Numbered from the stretch's first letter, positions 30,601 through 41,884 are shown. The stretch: 64,000 bases of DNA from Syngnathus acus (GCF_901709675.1 NC_051093.1:496001-560000), one strand, 5' to 3'. Made by a program: numbers and translations. Notes: a model not told the origin generated them from the sequence alone.

Positions 30601-31964
30601 TGACGTAGAGGTGGAGCTCGGCATCCTCTGGATATGTGACCCGCCTGGCCACACTTGAAGCAGTGGGTGCAATTTTCTCCCTCGCCGTTGTCCTGGCAGG
30701 TTCTGCAGCCTCTCCTCCGTTGGGTGTTGTATGTTGGTTTCCTGGCGGGCTGGAACTTGCCGGCATTCAAGGAATTAAGCACCATTTGTTTCATCTCTGC
30801 AACTTCAGTTTTTAATTCAGCGACCATGGCCTGTACTTCCGGTGGAGCTGCAGCCATCTTGACCTTCTCCTTCACTACTGCTGTGTCCTGGGATGGAGTT
30901 GTGTGCACGCCGCCCTGCCGTTCATCCAAAGTTTGCAGCTCATTAATTCTAGGTTGCTTGATGCCGCTCCTCCTTAGCTTGTTTAGCCGCTCGGCTTCAA
31001 GGTTAGCTGCCTCATTGAGCCTTTCGATCAGTCTTTCATCTGTTACCTCCAACTTATCAAGAAGTGGTTTCATCTGGAATTTTATGTTGTCATTCAGTAG
31101 TCCTGTGCCCACCGATCTCAAAAAAAATTTCTTGACCAGGTCTGCATTGTAGTGTTCAGCTGGTTCCCCTTTGGATGCATATAGGAGCCGATCTTTGAGC
31201 TCAATGGCCCTGAATAGAAAGTCCTGGGGCGATTCTTTGGGCTCCTGGGAAAGGTTGATCAATTTTTGATACAAGTCGGATGTATCATCTTCTCTATAAT
31301 GTCCTCTTAGTATTGTTTTTAACTGAGAAAGGGTTATATCAGTCTTTAATTCAAGCATGTCTCTGAGTTTAAGCCCTGGGCAAATAGCTCTTATAACCGC
31401 TTCAATCACTTCTGATTCGCTGTGGCCTTTACGAAGTCCGTGTTCCATTTGATGGAGCAAGTTGGTATAGGACAGCCTTTCGTGCTGCCCGCCTTCACCT
31501 ATTTGGCCACAGATGCGAAACTCCCTGCGAATAGTCACCTCCGATATTTTGGCAGGTGATGGGCTTTGGCTCACGGCTGATGATATGTCCACCATTTTAA
31601 GTTTCTCCTGCAATGCTTGTATCTCTACCCGCAGCTCCTCGTAGTTGCGCGTCACATCAGTGGGGCGGTAAACAGTGCTCCTCTCGCGAGCGTCACCTTC
31701 CCACACAGTGTCTTTAATAAACAGCAGCAATTCATCAATGAATTGGACTACTTCCACTGACTTGTGACTTTGCTCAACTTCATCAATGTTGTTTTCAATG
31801 AGTTTCATCAAGTCTCGTCGGCTCAACTTCTTGATGGCTTCCTCGTTCTCGCCAGTATCGTCGACATTGGAGCCCTTTAGAAAGTTACATACCCCCACTA
31901 GTTGATCCCTTTCTAGCCTACACAGCGTGGTAGTAACTTGGTCTCTTAACTGTTCTTGTTCCAT
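30561..31964 (-). CDS. gag: Gypsy-1 gag
   Basis: 467 codons from the ATG at 31964 to a TGA at 30561. The N-terminal half is helical and charged ([28 protein letters not shown]). A capsid-like helical region follows ([52 protein letters not shown]). The C-terminus has one CCHC zinc knuckle ([14 protein letters not shown]), expected to bind genomic RNA. A second short cysteine pair ([16 protein letters not shown]) precedes it. The pol frame overlaps by 112 nt in the -1 register. Confidence 0.9.
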   Translation of the reverse strand: MEQEQLRDQVTTTLCRLERDQLVGVCNFLKGSNVDDTGENEEAIKKLSRRDLMKLIENNIDEVEQSHKSVEVVQFIDELLLFIKDTVWEGDARERSTVYRPTDVTRNYEELRVEIQALQEKLKMVDISSAVSQSPSPAKISEVTIRREFRICGQIGEGGQHERLSYTNLLHQMEHGLRKGHSESEVIEAVIRAICPGLKLRDMLELKTDITLSQLKTILRGHYREDDTSDLYQKLINLSQEPKESPQDFLFRAIELKDRLLYASKGEPAEHYNADLVKKFFLRSVGTGLLNDNIKFQMKPLLDKLEVTDERLIERLNEAANLEAERLNKLRRSGIKQPRINELQTLDERQGGVHTTPSQDTAVVKEKVKMAAAPPEVQAMVAELKTEVAEMKQMVLNSLNAGKFQPARKPTYNTQRRRGCRTCQDNGEGENCTHCFKCGQAGHISRGCRAPPLRQGNARGPLSWDQQ

Positions 31965-32140
31965 CCTCGGTACTCACGAGGTAATCCGTTTGTCAGGAAG
32001 ATCCCGGTTCGTTGTTGGAGCAGGGGGGGATTCGTTGGTAGCAATGCGCGAACGTTAGCCGCTAACGATGTACCCACTCAGAGCTCTCGCTGATCTCGAA
32101 CAAAAACAAAACCCTGTCTCCTGGCTAGCTCGCCAAAATA

Positions 32141-32454
32141 TGTTGCGGCTCCGAGTCACGACGAGGGACACATTTTGGTTTCCAAAAGGGTGTTTTATTC
32201 CTCTTCAATTTCTCTCATACAGAACCGCCTTTTTTACATGTACGCACCTCACTCCTCTCTCGTTTCTCTCTCTTTTAACCGATAGCGGTGGTGCCTTTTT
32301 GGGCCGTCGGAGAAATCAACGTTAACAAAAGAAATACATACAGCCTAGTTAGAAAAACACCAGAACGATCACCATGACAATTGTGAACACACAGAAAGAT
32401 AATAAATAACTGGAACATCACTCAAATATTGGTGATCCCGTTGAGAGTCTCACA
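32141..32454 (-). repeat. 5' LTR of Gypsy-1
   Basis: 314-bp partner of 23561-23874. The gag start codon lies about 180 bp inside it, at 31964. Confidence 0.95.
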
Positions 32455-33100
32455 CCCATGTAGTCCATCGCGTTTCCTTTGTCATTGTCTTTGTCATATG
32501 TTGCGCCATGGGAGCCTTTTACTGCTTTAGCGCGTCACGATAAAACCTATCATAGATTGTAAAAATAAACTACTATAAATTGTAAGCTGCTGCTGCGGGA
32601 AGCTCCGCTCTGCTCTGCTGAACTGTGCTGCTAGCTGGGTTTCCCCGCAGTAACTTGTATTTGTCCGTCAGTATAATGAGTCCGTGCGGAAACTGCAGTT
32701 ATCTGAAACAAAATTCCGCAACACTAACACCCGGCCGCGTTTGTCAATCATTTTCCCGTCGTGGGGTGGGGCGGGGGTTGCGTTGCCATTGATTGTGGTG
32801 GCCATTGGGATGGGAGCCGCGGCCACTGCCTCGCTTCGCCTACGACTGTAATCGTTACGAAGCGGTCAAGTCCTGAACTTCTCATTCTGTTAGACACTGC
32901 TGGACTGACAACTGACCAGAGAAACACGCTCAGGGCAGGCGTACTTGAATAGAATGCTTTGACTAGATTTGTACAGTAGCACCAGTGATTTTTTCTTTCG
33001 ATGGACTTACAATTGACGGACTGGTGTAATTTACTTTTTAAGCTGTATTTTATTTGTCCCCTTTTTACTTTATTTTAAAGTATTTATTTTAAAACTACAC
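32455..33100. other. Spacer, no gene seen
   Basis: Unique-looking sequence between Gypsy-1 and the LINE cluster. Short open frames only. Confidence 0.5.
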
Positions 33101-33285
33101 CCATTCAATGGGGTCGATCTTGAATGACGTCACGTTCGCTCATAAATATTCAGTGGATGCGAAAGGTCGATTAAACGTTGGAATGGCGACAACAGCTGCG
33201 AGAGACGACAGTTGGAACCTTCACGAGGTGTCTCTCGGGAGGCCGCCCCCCCCGCGGTCTGCGAATCCAACAAAACCACCCAGAG

Positions 33286-33905
33286 ATGTCGCCGAGGAAT
33301 GCACTTCTCTTCGTTTTTCATCCAGCCGGAGCTGTCCGTCCTGCCCCACATGTCCGGCAACTCCTCCTAAGGGAAGGCAACGTCGAGGAGAACCCGGGCC
33401 CTATTTATTGCCCTGGCTGCTCTAAGACGATCCGTCATGACTTCATCCCGCTAGTCTGCATCGCTTGCCGACGGAGTTTCCACAGGACCTGTAGCGGCCT
33501 GACCCGAGCACAGAAAAAGAGTCATCAAGGCTTTCTCTGCGGATCCTGCCCTGGAAATGCCGTCGTGCCATCACCTACGCGTTCAGTCTACGTGGGACCG
33601 AAAGGTAAATCCTGTGTTTGCAAAATCTCCCCTCCACCATTTCCCCCACCCCCTGCTCTAACTGCCCCAACAAATCCCACCGCTCTTGCTTTGGCCTATC
33701 TCGCTCCCAAACCTACACAAACTGGCTATGTCCAAACTGCAAGCCTATCTTATCACCACAAAACCTTTTATCACAACCATCCTCATCCACCACCCAAGCA
33801 CCAGCGACAATACAACAACAACAAGCTATAAACTCTAACAGCCCTATCTGTTATAAAAAAAATTGTTGTATTGCATTCCCCCTGTCATGTCTTTGTAGTC
33901 TGTGA
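33286..33905 (+). pseudogene. LINE ORF fragment with 2A-like motif and PHD-like fingers
   Basis: From the ATG at 33286 a short leader (MSPRNALLFVFHPAGA) runs to REGNVEENPGP followed by IYCPGC. NVEENPGP at 33379-33402 matches the 2A ribosome-skipping consensus D-V/I-E-x-N-P-G-P except for N at the first place. A PHD-like finger follows (CPGCSKT, CIACRRSFHRTCSG, CGSC), and after a frameshift near 33600 a second cysteine cluster (CSNCPNKSHRSCFG, CPNCK) lies in the third frame to about 33720. Such N-terminal 2A and PHD combinations are known from some endonuclease-type LINEs. No endonuclease or RT follows directly; the piece ends before the LINE starting at 33978. Confidence 0.7.
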
Positions 33906-34980
33906 TTTTTGAAGTCTGTGCATGTCTTTGTAGTCTGTGATCATTGTTAAGATAGAGTAGGTCACGTGACTAGAATCAGGAAGTCAAAGAGTCAAAGTCA
34001 AAGACTGCTTTATTGTCAATTTCTTCACATGCCAAGACACACAAAGAGATCGAAATAACGTTCCCACTATCCCACGGTGACAAGACATAGTACACAATAT
34101 ACATACAAGTAAACAACACAAAAAAAATAAAACCAAGAAGGCACAAACAATGAATAAGTAAGAGTGATGAATAAATAATAAATAAATAAATAACACAATA
34201 AATAAGAGGAGCAAAAATGGAGCAAGTGTGCATACAGCAGACAGTCAGAATAGAGCGCAAAAGTACAGGACGCTACGCAGAAGGGGGGAGAGAGTTCAGG
34301 ATCCTAACAGCCCGGAGAATGAAGCTGTCGGTGAGTCTGGTTGTGCGGGAGCGCAGGCTCCTGTACCTCTTCCCAGAGGGCAGAAGATCGAACAAAGAGT
34401 GAGCGGGGTGACTCACATCACTCACAATCGTGGTCGCCTTGCGGGTGAGATGGGAGGTGTAAATGTCCTTCAGGGAGGGGAGTGAAGCACCAATAATCTT
34501 ACCAGCCGTGTTCACTATGCGCTGCAGGGCCTTCATGTTGTATTCAGTGCAGCTACCACCCCAGACAGCGATACAACTGGAGAGGACGCTCTCAATGGTG
34601 CCACGGTAGAATGTAGTCATGACGGCCGGAGGAGCACTTGCTCGCCTGAGTTTCCGCAGGAAGTACAGGCGGCGCTGAGCTTTCTTTGCCAGTGATGCGG
34701 TGTTGGCGGACCAGGAGAGGTCCTCACTGATGTGCACAACCAGGAATCTGGTGCTGCTCACTCTCTCCACCACAGCACCGTCGATGGTCAGCGGCAGGTG
34801 TTGGGTGTGACCCTTCCGGAAGTCAACAACAATTTCCTTGGTCTTGTTGACGCTCAGCAGGAGGTTGTTGTCCCTGCACCATGCGGTCAGAAGGTCAACC
34901 TCCAACCTGTACTGAGTCTCGTCGCCCTTGGTGATGAGACCCACCAGAGTCGTGTCGTCAGCAAACTTTACTATGCGGTT

Positions 34981-37458
34981 AGCCTGGAGGGGCTCGCTAC
35001 ATTCCGCGCCGACAGAAACAGCGAGCTAAGCGGTAAATCCCGAGGAGGTGGGCTGTGTGTCTACATCAACAACAACTGGTGCAAAAATGCTAGATCTGTC
35101 GCCAGCTTCTGCTCTTCGGACATCGAGCTTTTGACTGTTAACTGCAGACCCTTCTACCTGCCCAGAGAGTTTACTGTTGTTAGCATCACGGCTGTGTATG
35201 TGCCTCCTAGCGCTAATACTAAAGAGGCCATGAGTGTTCTCTATCGGACAATCAGTGAGCTGCAATCCACGCACACAGAGGGTGTTTTCATCATTGCTGG
35301 GGACTTCAACCAGGCTAACATGAAGACTATTCTCCCTCATTTTTACCAACACGTGGATTTTCCAACTCGGGGAGAGAACACTCTGGACTTGGTTTACACC
35401 AATATAAAGGATCCATTCAGAGCAGCCCCCCGCCCCCACCTCGGCTCTTCAGACCACCTATCTGTTATGCTAATCCCTGCATACAGGCCCCTGCTGATCA
35501 GAGCAAAACCCACAGTGAAGCAGGTGAGGGTGTGGTCTGAGGGGGCCATGGAGGCACTCCAGGACTGCTTTGAGTGCTCTGACTGGGACATGTTCAAATC
35601 AGCAGCAACATATGACAATCAGATCGACATTGATGAGTACGCCATGACTGTGTCAGCCTACATCAACAAATGCTCCGAGGACGTCAGCACCACTAAGAAC
35701 ATCATCACCCGAGCCAACCAACGACCCTGGATGACTGAGGAGGTACGTCATACGCTACGAGCACGGAACTCAGCCTTCAAGTCTGGCGACAAGGAGGCAC
35801 TGAGGACAGCGAGAGCCAACTTGAACCGTGCCATCAGGCTAGCGAAGCGAAGCCACAGTCGAAAAATTCAGGATTTTTTCCACGACGCCAATAACACCAG
35901 GAGTATGTGGCAAGGCATACGGGCGATCACGGACTACAACTTACCCTCCCCCCCGGTGGGTGAGGTTGATGCTGACTTCCTAAATGGTCTAAATAACTTT
36001 TTTGGGCGTTTTGAGGCACTAAACAGCACTCCTGCAGTTAAAACTGTTCCCCACCAGGAAGAGGAGGCCCTCTGCCTTGACTCAGCCGACGTGTGGAAGA
36101 CTCTGAGAAGAGTCAACCCACGTAAGGCCCCAGGCCCCGACAACATACCTGGGCGGGTGTTCAAGGAATGTGCAGGCCAGCTGGCTGGTGTCATCACAGA
36201 CATTTCTAACATCTCGCTGGACCAAGCCAAAGTGCCAGTATGCTTCAAGGCTGCCTCCATCATTCCGGTGCCGAAGAAACCTCAAATCACCTCATTGAAT
36301 GACTACAGACCTGTGGCACTGACTCCCATCATGATGAAGTGCTTCGAAAGGCTGCTCAAAGAACACATCGTCTCCAGACTCCCCCCAACATTCGATCCGT
36401 TCCAGTTTGCCTACCGGCAGAACCGCTCTACTGAGGATGCCATCTCCTCCGTTCTTCACCTGAGCCTGGCTCACCTGGAGGAGAGGAACACCCACGTGCG
36501 GTTGCTGTTCCTGGACTTCAGCTCAGCGTTTAACACCATCATTCCACAACATCTGGTGGAAAAACTGGAACACCTGGGCTTCAGCACCCCCCTTCGAAAC
36601 TGGCTGCTAGACTTCCTCACCAACAGACCTCAGTCAGTCCGGGTCGGACAGAACACCTCAGATGTCATCACCCTCAGCACAGGCTCCCCTCAGGGCTGCG
36701 TCCTGAGCCCCCTGCTGTTCACCCTGCTGACACACGACTGCGCCCCCAGGTTCACCACCAATCACATCGTGAAGTTTGCAGACGACACAACGGTGGTGGG
36801 CCTCATCAGGGACAACAACGACCTGGACTACAGAGAGGAGGTGGAGCAGTTGGTGGGCTGGTGCAGAGAAAATAGCCTGATCCTGAATGTGGAGAAGACG
36901 AAGGAGATCATCGTCGACTTCAGGAAGAACCAGCCTCACCACGCTCCACTGATCATCAACAGCTCAGCTATGGAGGTGGTCAGCAGCACTAAATTCCTGG
37001 GAGTCCACATCACAGACGACCTCACCTGGACTGTGAACACCACAACACTGGTCAAGAGGGCACAGAAGCGCTTGTACTTCCTGCGGAGGATGAGGAGAGC
37101 CCACCTGCCCCCACCCATCATGAGGACGTTCTACCGAAGCACCATAGAGAGCATTCTGACAAGCTGTCTCTCGGTGTGGTGTGGAGGTTGCAGCGCCTCC
37201 AATTGGAAGAACCTGAGGAGAGTGGTGAGGACAGCAGAGAGGATCATCGGGGCTCCTCTTCCCTCCATTCAGGACTTGTCATCCCAGCGCTGCGTGTCCC
37301 GAGCCCGTAATATTATCAGTGACCCATCACACCCCCACCATGGACTGTTCTCCCTGCTGCCCTCTGGGAAGAGGTTTCGCAGCATCCGCTGCAGGTCCAC
37401 CAGGTTCTGCAATAGTTTTTTCCCTGCTGTCGTCAGACTGTTGAACATTCAAACGTAG
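34981..37458 (+). CDS. LINE endonuclease (partial) and reverse transcriptase, open frame
   Basis: About 825 codons are open from the truncation point to a stop at 37458. The endonuclease remnant shows GGGLCVYINNNWC, CRPFYLPREFTVVSITAVYV and GDFNQANMKT, ending LGSSDHLSVMLIP. RT motifs: NPRKAPGPDNIPGRVFKEC, NDYRPVALTPIMMKCFERL, FLDFSSAFNTIIPQHL, GSPQGCVLSPLLFTLLTHDC and the catalytic VKFADDTTVVGL. The C-terminal domain includes RLYFLRRMRRAHLPPPIM. The N-terminal start and the metal-binding N/E residues of the endonuclease are lost, so it is probably not autonomous. Confidence 0.9.
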   Translation, partial: SLEGLATFRADRNSELSGKSRGGGLCVYINNNWCKNARSVASFCSSDIELLTVNCRPFYLPREFTVVSITAVYVPPSANTKEAMSVLYRTISELQSTHTEGVFIIAGDFNQANMKTILPHFYQHVDFPTRGENTLDLVYTNIKDPFRAAPRPHLGSSDHLSVMLIPAYRPLLIRAKPTVKQVRVWSEGAMEALQDCFECSDWDMFKSAATYDNQIDIDEYAMTVSAYINKCSEDVSTTKNIITRANQRPWMTEEVRHTLRARNSAFKSGDKEALRTARANLNRAIRLAKRSHSRKIQDFFHDANNTRSMWQGIRAITDYNLPSPPVGEVDADFLNGLNNFFGRFEALNSTPAVKTVPHQEEEALCLDSADVWKTLRRVNPRKAPGPDNIPGRVFKECAGQLAGVITDISNISLDQAKVPVCFKAASIIPVPKKPQITSLNDYRPVALTPIMMKCFERLLKEHIVSRLPPTFDPFQFAYRQNRSTEDAISSVLHLSLAHLEERNTHVRLLFLDFSSAFNTIIPQHLVEKLEHLGFSTPLRNWLLDFLTNRPQSVRVGQNTSDVITLSTGSPQGCVLSPLLFTLLTHDCAPRFTTNHIVKFADDTTVVGLIRDNNDLDYREEVEQLVGWCRENSLILNVEKTKEIIVDFRKNQPHHAPLIINSSAMEVVSSTKFLGVHITDDLTWTVNTTTLVKRAQKRLYFLRRMRRAHLPPPIMRTFYRSTIESILTSCLSVWCGGCSASNWKNLRRVVRTAERIIGAPLPSIQDLSSQRCVSRARNIISDPSHPHHGLFSLLPSGKRFRSIRCRSTRFCNSFFPAVVRLLNIQT

Positions 37459-37698
37459 CATTCCTCTGCACACTTGTAAATACTGCTTTTGTCTCCTGCA
37501 CTGTTTACATACTTTATCACTGCTGCACTTTGTACTTTATACTTATCTTATTTCATATTTTTATATAGAATGTCACTTTTTAACCAGCCGCAATACCACT
37601 ACATTGTTGAAAGCCGTATGCAACGAAATTTCGTTTTGTGTACACCTAGTGTTGACAAAATGACAATAAAGTTTGTCTAAGTCTAAGTCTAAGTCTAA
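34981..37698 (+). mobile_element. Rex1/L2-type LINE, inner copy, 5'-truncated
   Basis: Inserted in opposite orientation into the RT gene of the outer copy. It starts abruptly in the endonuclease region and ends with GACAATAAAGTTTG plus (TCTAAG)n at 37676-37698. A 4-bp GGTT flanks both ends, the short or absent duplication expected of the CR1/L2 group. Confidence 0.9.
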
Positions 37699-39520
37699 GG
37701 TTGTCGCTGTAGGTTGCAGTGCAGTCATGCGTCAGCAGGGTGAAGAGCAGCGGACTGAGCACGCAGCCTTGGGGGGCCCCCATGCTCAGCGTGATGCTGG
37801 CGGAGATTTTGTCGCCAACACGTACCACCTGAGGCCTCTGACAGAGGAGGTCCAGTAGCCAGTTGCAGAGGTAGGTACTGAGGCCCAGCTTGTCGAGTTT
37901 GCAGATGAGTCGTTGTGGCACAATGGTGTTGAAGGCAGAACTGAAGTCCACAAACAGCAATCTCACGTACGAGTCCCTTTTCTCCAGGTGGGTGAGGGCC
38001 GAGTGGAGGGCAGAGCAGATGGCATCCTCAGAGGACCGTTTGGCTCGGTACGCAAACTGGAAGGGGTCTATGGTGGGGGGGAGAATGGATCTGATGTGCT
38101 CCATGACAAGCCGCTCAAAGCACTTCATGATGATGGGCGTCAGGGCCACGGGGCGGTAGTCATTGAAGCAGGACGGAGCAGGTTTCTTCGGCACAGGTAC
38201 GATGGTGGCAGCCTTGAAACACGAGGAGACGATGGCCTGCTGCAGGGAAATGTTAAAGATGTCCGTGAAGACACCCGTCAGCTCCCCAGCGCAGTCCTTC
38301 AGCGCCCGACCTGGGATGTTGTCAGGGCCCGCCGCCTTACGGGTGTTGATAGCGGCAAGCGTCCTCCTCACGCTGTCGGCAGAGAGGCACAGGGGCTGCT
38401 CGTGTGGATGGGGAGTGGTCTTCAGCGGGCAAGTGTTGTTCTGAGCGTCGAAGCGAGCAAAGAAGTGGTTAAGATCGTTGAGCAGATGGACGTCGCCCTC
38501 ACAGCTCCGCGGCGCGGTCTGAATGCCCTGCCAAAGGCTCCGCGCGTCCCTGTTGTCCTTGAAGTGGGCGGTAATCTTGCAAGAGAACGCCCTCTTCGCT
38601 TCCTTGATGCCCTGGGACAGGTCGGCCCTCGCTGTCCTCAAGCCAGCCTCATCCCCCGCTCTGAAGGCTTTGTCCCTGGCCCTCAGCAGCCTGAGGACAG
38701 CCCCTGTCAGCCATGGCTTCCAGTTAGCCCGAGTGATGATGGATTTCGAGTGAGTCACATCATCAATGCACTTCGTGATGTAAGAGGAAACAGAGTCAGT
38801 ATATTCCTCTATGTCTGTCCGATCGTTGCAAGTGGCCGTCCGCTTAAACATGTCCCAGTCAGTAGTGCCAAAGCAGTCACGAAGCGCATCAGAGGCACCC
38901 TCAGGCCACACCCGTACCCGCTTGCGAACCGGCCTGGATGCTTTCACCATTTGTCTGTATGCGGGCAAAAGCATAACAGTGAGATGGTCAGAAAGTCCAA
39001 GATGGGGGAGGGGGGCGGCTTTGAAAGCCCCTTTATGTGTAGAGTAGACCAGGTCCAGGAAGCTGTCACCACGTGTTGGAAAATTAACATGCTGGTGAAG
39101 CCTCGGAAAAACAGACTTCAGGTTAGCATGATTAAAGTCCTCAGCGAAGATGGTGAAACCGTCAGGGTGCGCCATCTGTTGTTCACTGACAGCCTGGTAC
39201 AGTTCACTAAGAGCCGCGATCCTGTCGCCTTCGATGTTGGAAGGCGGGATGTATACCGCGACTAGCAGAATCGCAGTAAATTCCCTCGGCAGGTAAAACG
39301 GACGGCACTTAATGATCACAAACTCCGCCAGTGGCGAGCAGTGCTTGCATACCACTACAGAGTCCCGGCACCATTCGTCACGGATGTAGACGCATATTCC
39401 ACCACCTCGCGATTTTCCTCCTCTTACAATGGCACGGTCCGCCCGATAGCACGCTAGCCGCTCCAGATGCACAGCAGAGTCCGAAGAGCATGTTTCAGCA
39501 CAGTGTTGAAAGAGAACACT

Positions 39521-39860
39521 GCTTGTTCTATTCTCTCCTACAGTTCGGCAAGACTATTACCTACATTTTGTGTTATACAAGGCATCGTTGGTATGTATCT
39601 TTGTTTAAGTTATTATGGATCGAAATAGATCTTTTGATTTCTGAAATTATAGTTTTCTGTGATGTTAGACGATAGGATAAAAGGATGATTGAGATTTCAT
39701 ATCGATTTAATTCATTTAGTTTGTATGACTGATTATACAATGTGGTTTGTATTCTCCCAGTTTCACCCTTTCCCTTGTCATTAAACCTGGAGTCAACTTT
39801 CAACCTGGCCTTCAGAGTCTTGATGAGTGAAAGTGGTTGAGCTTACTGTCTTTGGATATT
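39521..39860. other. Spacer, nothing recognised
   Basis: AT-rich sequence between two LINE fragments. No terminus or domain was recognised. Confidence 0.45.
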
Positions 39861-39894
39861 CAACATATTTGGAGGGCAGGATACCCCCCTTACC

Positions 39895-40647
39895 TGTAGA
39901 TCCTGCAAGCGCGGCTTCCATGTCAAATGCACCCCCGAAACACGACATGCGCTGACTCTACTTCGCAGGAACAACAACTGGTGCTGCCAAAGCTGTCAAG
40001 ATCTTAAACCCTCCCGCCCACAACAAGCTACTGATAGGACAACCGATCTCCCAGCATCACATAAACCAACACTCACCATCCTACAATGGAATTGTGATTA
40101 CCTGGCAACAAAGATTACCGAACTCCAAGAGGTGACGGCACGTCTGAACATCGACCTCATCCTCCTGCAAGAAACGAAACTGGGACTCGAGGACCCAACA
40201 CCTCAGCTACCTGGCCTCAACGCAATTCGTCAAGATCGTGAAGGCTCAGGCACAAAACTACAACGAGACGGGGGTCTTCTTATCTACCTGAGATCCGGCA
40301 TCCCCTACTCCATTCTTCCCTCGACTCCCTCAGGTTCCCTCGAACTCCAACACCTGCACATCCCCATCGCCCGTAGGCGTCACCTCTCCCTTGTGAACGC
40401 CTACATCCCCCCGGTGACATCGGAACAGTGTCAGATCCACCAAGACTCCACCTGGCTTTCTACAGAAAAGGGCCTTATCTGTGGGGATTTCAATGCACAC
40501 CACACGGCCTGGGATGAATTTGCAAAGGCAGATCCCAGGGGTAATGCCATTCACCAATGGGTCGACAATCATGACAAAACTCTCCTTAATGAATTATGTC
40601 AATGTTTCACCCAATTCTTGCTTAAACTTGAAAAAAGCCTGGTCTGA
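39895..40647 (+). pseudogene. LINE fragment: PHD-like finger plus AP endonuclease
   Basis: One open frame begins in a cysteine cluster (CRSCKRGFHVKC, then CCQSC) and continues into an exonuclease-endonuclease-phosphatase fold: LTILQWNCDYL, IDLILLQETKL, GGLLIYLRSGIPYS, SLVNAYIPP and ICGDFNAHHTAWDE. The N, E and GDFNAHH catalytic-site motifs are present. The later SDH motif and the reverse transcriptase are missing; the frame stops just before the SINE at 40684. It may belong to the same family as the 2A/PHD fragment at 33286-33905, since both use PHD-like fingers, but I cannot join them. Confidence 0.75.
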
Positions 40648-40683
40648 AGAATGCAAAGGGACAACTCCAATCAAAAAAAGTTA

Positions 40684-40972
40684 AAGTCCCCAATGATTGT
40701 CACACACACATCTGGGTGTGGTGAAATTTGTCCTCTGCATTTAACCCATCCCCATGTGATTTTAATCCATCCCCTGGGGGAGAGGGGAGCAGTGAGCAGC
40801 AGCGGTGCCGCGCTCGGGAATCATTTGGTGATCTAACCCCCCAATTCCAACCCTTAATGCTGAGTGCCAAGCAGGGAGGCAATGGGTCCCATTTTTATAG
40901 TCTTTGGTATGACCCGGCCGGGTTTTGAACCCACAACCTTCCAGTCTCAGGGCAGACACTCTACCACTAGTA
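40684..40972 (-). mobile_element. tRNA-derived SINE, copy 2 (head truncated)
   Basis: Same family as 23067-23367. The B-box-like block GTTCAAAACCC is present. The head stops at CTAGTGGTAGAGTG, so the very 5' end of the tRNA-like region is missing. Confidence 0.85.
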
Positions 40973-41089
40973 GTTTTCCTTTAATTGGGTTCCAGTTTAC
41001 ATTCCATTTAGGTCCCAATTAAGGTTGTGATGTAGATCGTACTTAAGGTTGATAACCTTTAAACAAGTAAAGAAAATAAAGAATGTAAA

Positions 41090-41200
41090 AATAAACATTT
41101 GTCTCATTGTAATTCAAACTAAACATTTGTCTATTACTGTAATTGAAAATAAACATTTGTCTGTTCTTATAATTCAAAATAAACATTTGTCTAAATTGAC
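41090..41200. repeat. ~33-bp tandem repeat, four units
   Basis: AAACATTTGTCT recurs four times (near 41092, 41128, 41150 and 41182), separated by variable TGTAATTCAAAAT-like spacers. Confidence 0.75.
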
Positions 41201-41884
41201 ATACTTAAACTTTGAAACAGGTACTCAAACTTCACATTTCAACTATTCAAAATCGTTAAAGTTACTCAACAATCAATACAAATGTCCATTTTCATTCCAG
41301 TTGCGTCTTGACCATGAGCTGAGTGATGTTTTGTTGTTTGTTCCAGTGCTACCAAACATTTCTCCTTTGTTCATTGCTCTCCATGCCATGCAGGCTACAG
41401 ACGTATGTAGGTAGTTCCAGGGCTCATGGGTTGGACTGTTTTGTCTGACAGTTTAATCTTTCTCTGCCCCCTGCAGGTTGGGAGGTTTGGAGCTGATTAC
41501 AAGTTACCTGTTTTTGAGTGCTTGTTTGAGTGAATGTGGCTTTCACCTCTGAGTTGACATGACACCTCCCACTTGACCTCCTGGTTCTTGAACCCAAGGA
41601 GGTCACACCCATTGTGGCGCAGGCGTCCGATTCATTATTGATGATTTTGCTGTTGTTCTTCTGCAGGCAACAGAACGATGACACGTCTGACGTCTCTATG
41701 AAGTACTGTAGCAGGGATTTTTGTTAAGAGTTTCTTCCTTTGATCTGGTTTTGTGACTGGATAACTGGGGAAGGTTCGGACATGTGCATCTCTGACAATG
41801 CCTTTCTTGTCTGTGTTGACGCTGACAACTTTGGCAAGTTTATACTGACCTCTCAAGGCGTTCTGGTCAGCCAGCCAGACGATA

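Larger units (their letters stand above)
23561..32454 (-). mobile_element. Full-length Ty3/Gypsy LTR retrotransposon (Gypsy-1)
   Basis: Two 314-bp LTRs in direct orientation (23561-23874 and 32141-32454) enclose gag and pol on the minus strand. In element orientation the LTR runs TGTGAG...CAACA. A polypurine tract (GTGGGGGAGGG) abuts the 3' LTR at 23875-23888. A TGG-initiated probable primer-binding site begins five bases inside the 5' LTR, at about 32118-32135. I count three differences between the LTRs, so the insertion is young. Flanks TCCA and CCCA give only an imperfect target duplication. The only interior interruption is the Rex3 copy at 24141-25894, between pol and the 3' LTR. Confidence 0.95.
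33978..39520 (-). mobile_element. Rex1/L2-type LINE, outer copy, split by a second LINE
   Basis: Two minus-strand pieces belong together: 39520-37699 (endonuclease remnant CRPFYLPREFTAILLVAVY, then RT up to SPLLFTLLTHDC) and 34980-33978 (FADDTT region through RRLYFLRKLRRASAPPAVM to the C-terminus and a TTGACAATAAAG-type 3' end with short TTTGAC repeats). The frame continues across the gap once the insert is discounted, with a GGTT duplication at the junctions (34977-34980; 37699-37702). It is 5'-truncated in the endonuclease. The 37.6-39.5 kb part is one open frame, so the insertion may be what silenced it. Confidence 0.88.

Noticed and set aside
23550-32460. Perfect target duplication for Gypsy-1
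   Set aside because: The immediate flanks read TCCA on the left and CCCA on the right; one mismatch in four, so I do not claim a duplication.
37913-39265. 450-residue plus-strand open frame
   Set aside because: Antisense shadow of the outer LINE's reverse transcriptase, which shows all RT motifs on the minus strand.
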